A stretch of 64,000 nt of DNA, taken from positions 496,001-560,000 of the forward strand of contig CAWEGR010000005.1 of the NCBI GenBank assembly GCA_963808775.1. The letters are read 5' to 3'. Source of the stretch: JACVRW01 sp963808775 (GTDB lineage: Bacteria; Actinomycetota; Thermoleophilia; Solirubrobacterales; Thermoleophilaceae). The translations under genes were made by a program, and so were the position numbers. The notes under the pieces are model-generated. The model had not been told where the DNA came from. It ran no database searches and worked only from the letters and a program-made list of their open reading frames with translations. Shown in pieces: positions 63,531 to 64,000 of the stretch. Within the stretch, counting starts at the first letter, position 1; each line of letters opens with the position of its first letter.

Positions 63531-64000
63531 TCAGGCGCTCGCGCCCGCGCGCTCCGCCAGCGCCGCCGCGACCACCGCGTCCTCCCATGCCATGCCGGTC
63601 GACTTGAAGACGCGCGGGCGGTCCGGGGCGGGGGTGGCCTCGCCGCGGACGAGTGCCGGGAGGGTCACGAGCGACTCGGGCGAGAGCGCGCCCAGAGTCG
63701 ACCGCCTGGATCACGTCGCCGGCCTCGCGCAGGGCGGGGGAGACCGCCTCGACCACCACGGTGGAGCGGCCGAGCAGGCCGGCGTCGAGCTCCCGCGCGG
63801 ACGCCTCGTGCGACCCGACCGCGACGACGCAGGCACCCGCCGCGACCAGAGAGCCCTCGAACAGTGGCGACCGCGCCGTGGTGCAGCAACAGATGACATC
63901 CGCCTCCTTCACCGCTGCCGTAAGCGGGTCGGCAACCGCAGCCTCGATGCCAAGCGAACGACAGCGATGAACGAAGGACTCGAAGGCGGTCGGGGTCGCG
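63531..64000 (-). CDS. Ornithine cyclodeaminase/mu-crystallin family protein (5' end outside window, single-base frameshift)
   Basis: The visible C-terminal part of an NAD-dependent cyclodeaminase or imine reductase reads ATPTAFESFVHRCRSL, ADPLTAAVKEADVICCCTTARSPLFEGSLVAAGACVVAVGSHEASARELDAGLL. After QAVDSG the frame breaks at a coding-strand GGG (plus-strand CCC, 63691-63693) and resumes as ALSPESLVTLPALVRGEA and VFKSTGMAWEDAVVAAALAERAG, ending at TGA 63531. With one G removed it is a normal family C-terminus (FKSTGMAWEDA is a hallmark). Convergent with the amine oxidase; both may process amine or amino-acid substrates. Confidence 0.86.

Overview
The window is very GC-rich, with G or C at almost every third codon position, and carries a single-chromosome type gene set with no mobile elements. 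The gene content points to an actinobacterium, probably class Thermoleophilia (Solirubrobacterales-like). This includes the comF-hpf-secA-prfB and ftsE-ftsX-ctp-RNB-smpB-ssrA blocks, a NrtR-type NAD regulator, a PspC-fused histidine kinase, SigB/SigA-like factors and the DUF6766/DUF3618/DUF1469 envelope families. The placement is inferred from content and order, not from a phylogeny.

Layout. 1-5 kb: LysR effector domain (cut by the edge), SRPBCC protein, DUF4234, UTP-glucose-1-phosphate uridylyltransferase, CtaG, ComF and HPF. 5-11 kb: secA, prfB with a programmed +1 frameshift, an ABC exporter pair and a lone GroES-like protein. 11-17 kb: an FtsH paralogue, a membrane diguanylate cyclase and the NAD block nadC/nrtR/nadA. 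17-25 kb: an ECF sigma factor with a low-complexity tail, a secreted protein, a RibD-like reductase, ftsE, ftsX, an S41 protease, an RNB exoribonuclease and smpB. 25-32 kb: amino-sugar genes (HAD, nagA, SIS), a PspC/LiaF-like stress operon with kinase and regulator, then ssrA. 32-44 kb: SHOCT protein, 5'-3' exonuclease, uracil-DNA glycosylase, CDP-alcohol transferase, and a FadR/leucine dehydrogenase/2-oxoacid:ferredoxin oxidoreductase/VOC/FAD/GCS2 metabolic block. 44-50 kb: SigA-like factor, baeRF protein, MarR-controlled ABC-2 exporter, cupin, secreted protein. 50-58 kb: a stress and envelope block (DUF72, SigB-like, DUF6766 plus a 27-aa microprotein, DUF2294, DUF1360, YihY, DUF3618, holin-like, second SigA-like). 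58-64 kb: metallophosphoesterase, LigD polymerase domain, CDF transporter, epimerase, zinc protein, amine oxidase and a partial ornithine cyclodeaminase.

How the genes work together. SecA, FtsH, HPF, RF2, SmpB and tmRNA form a translation, secretion and quality-control neighbourhood. FtsEX with the S41 protease belongs to cell division and wall turnover. NadA and NadC sit beside their probable repressor NrtR. Many genes overlap by 4 bases (ATGA, GTGA or TTGA), which marks operons clearly.

Data quality. At least twelve otherwise conserved genes change reading frame at single-base indels. Most of these are an extra G in a coding-strand run of 3-5 G: nadC, the PspC protein, VOC, cupin, DUF72 and ornithine cyclodeaminase. 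The protein sequence resumes intact after each indel and there are no accumulated stops, so I read these mainly as sequencing or assembly errors. They are still annotated as frameshifted genes. Frameshifts also create false long fusions, which I broke up. There is no intergenic stretch above 300 bases.
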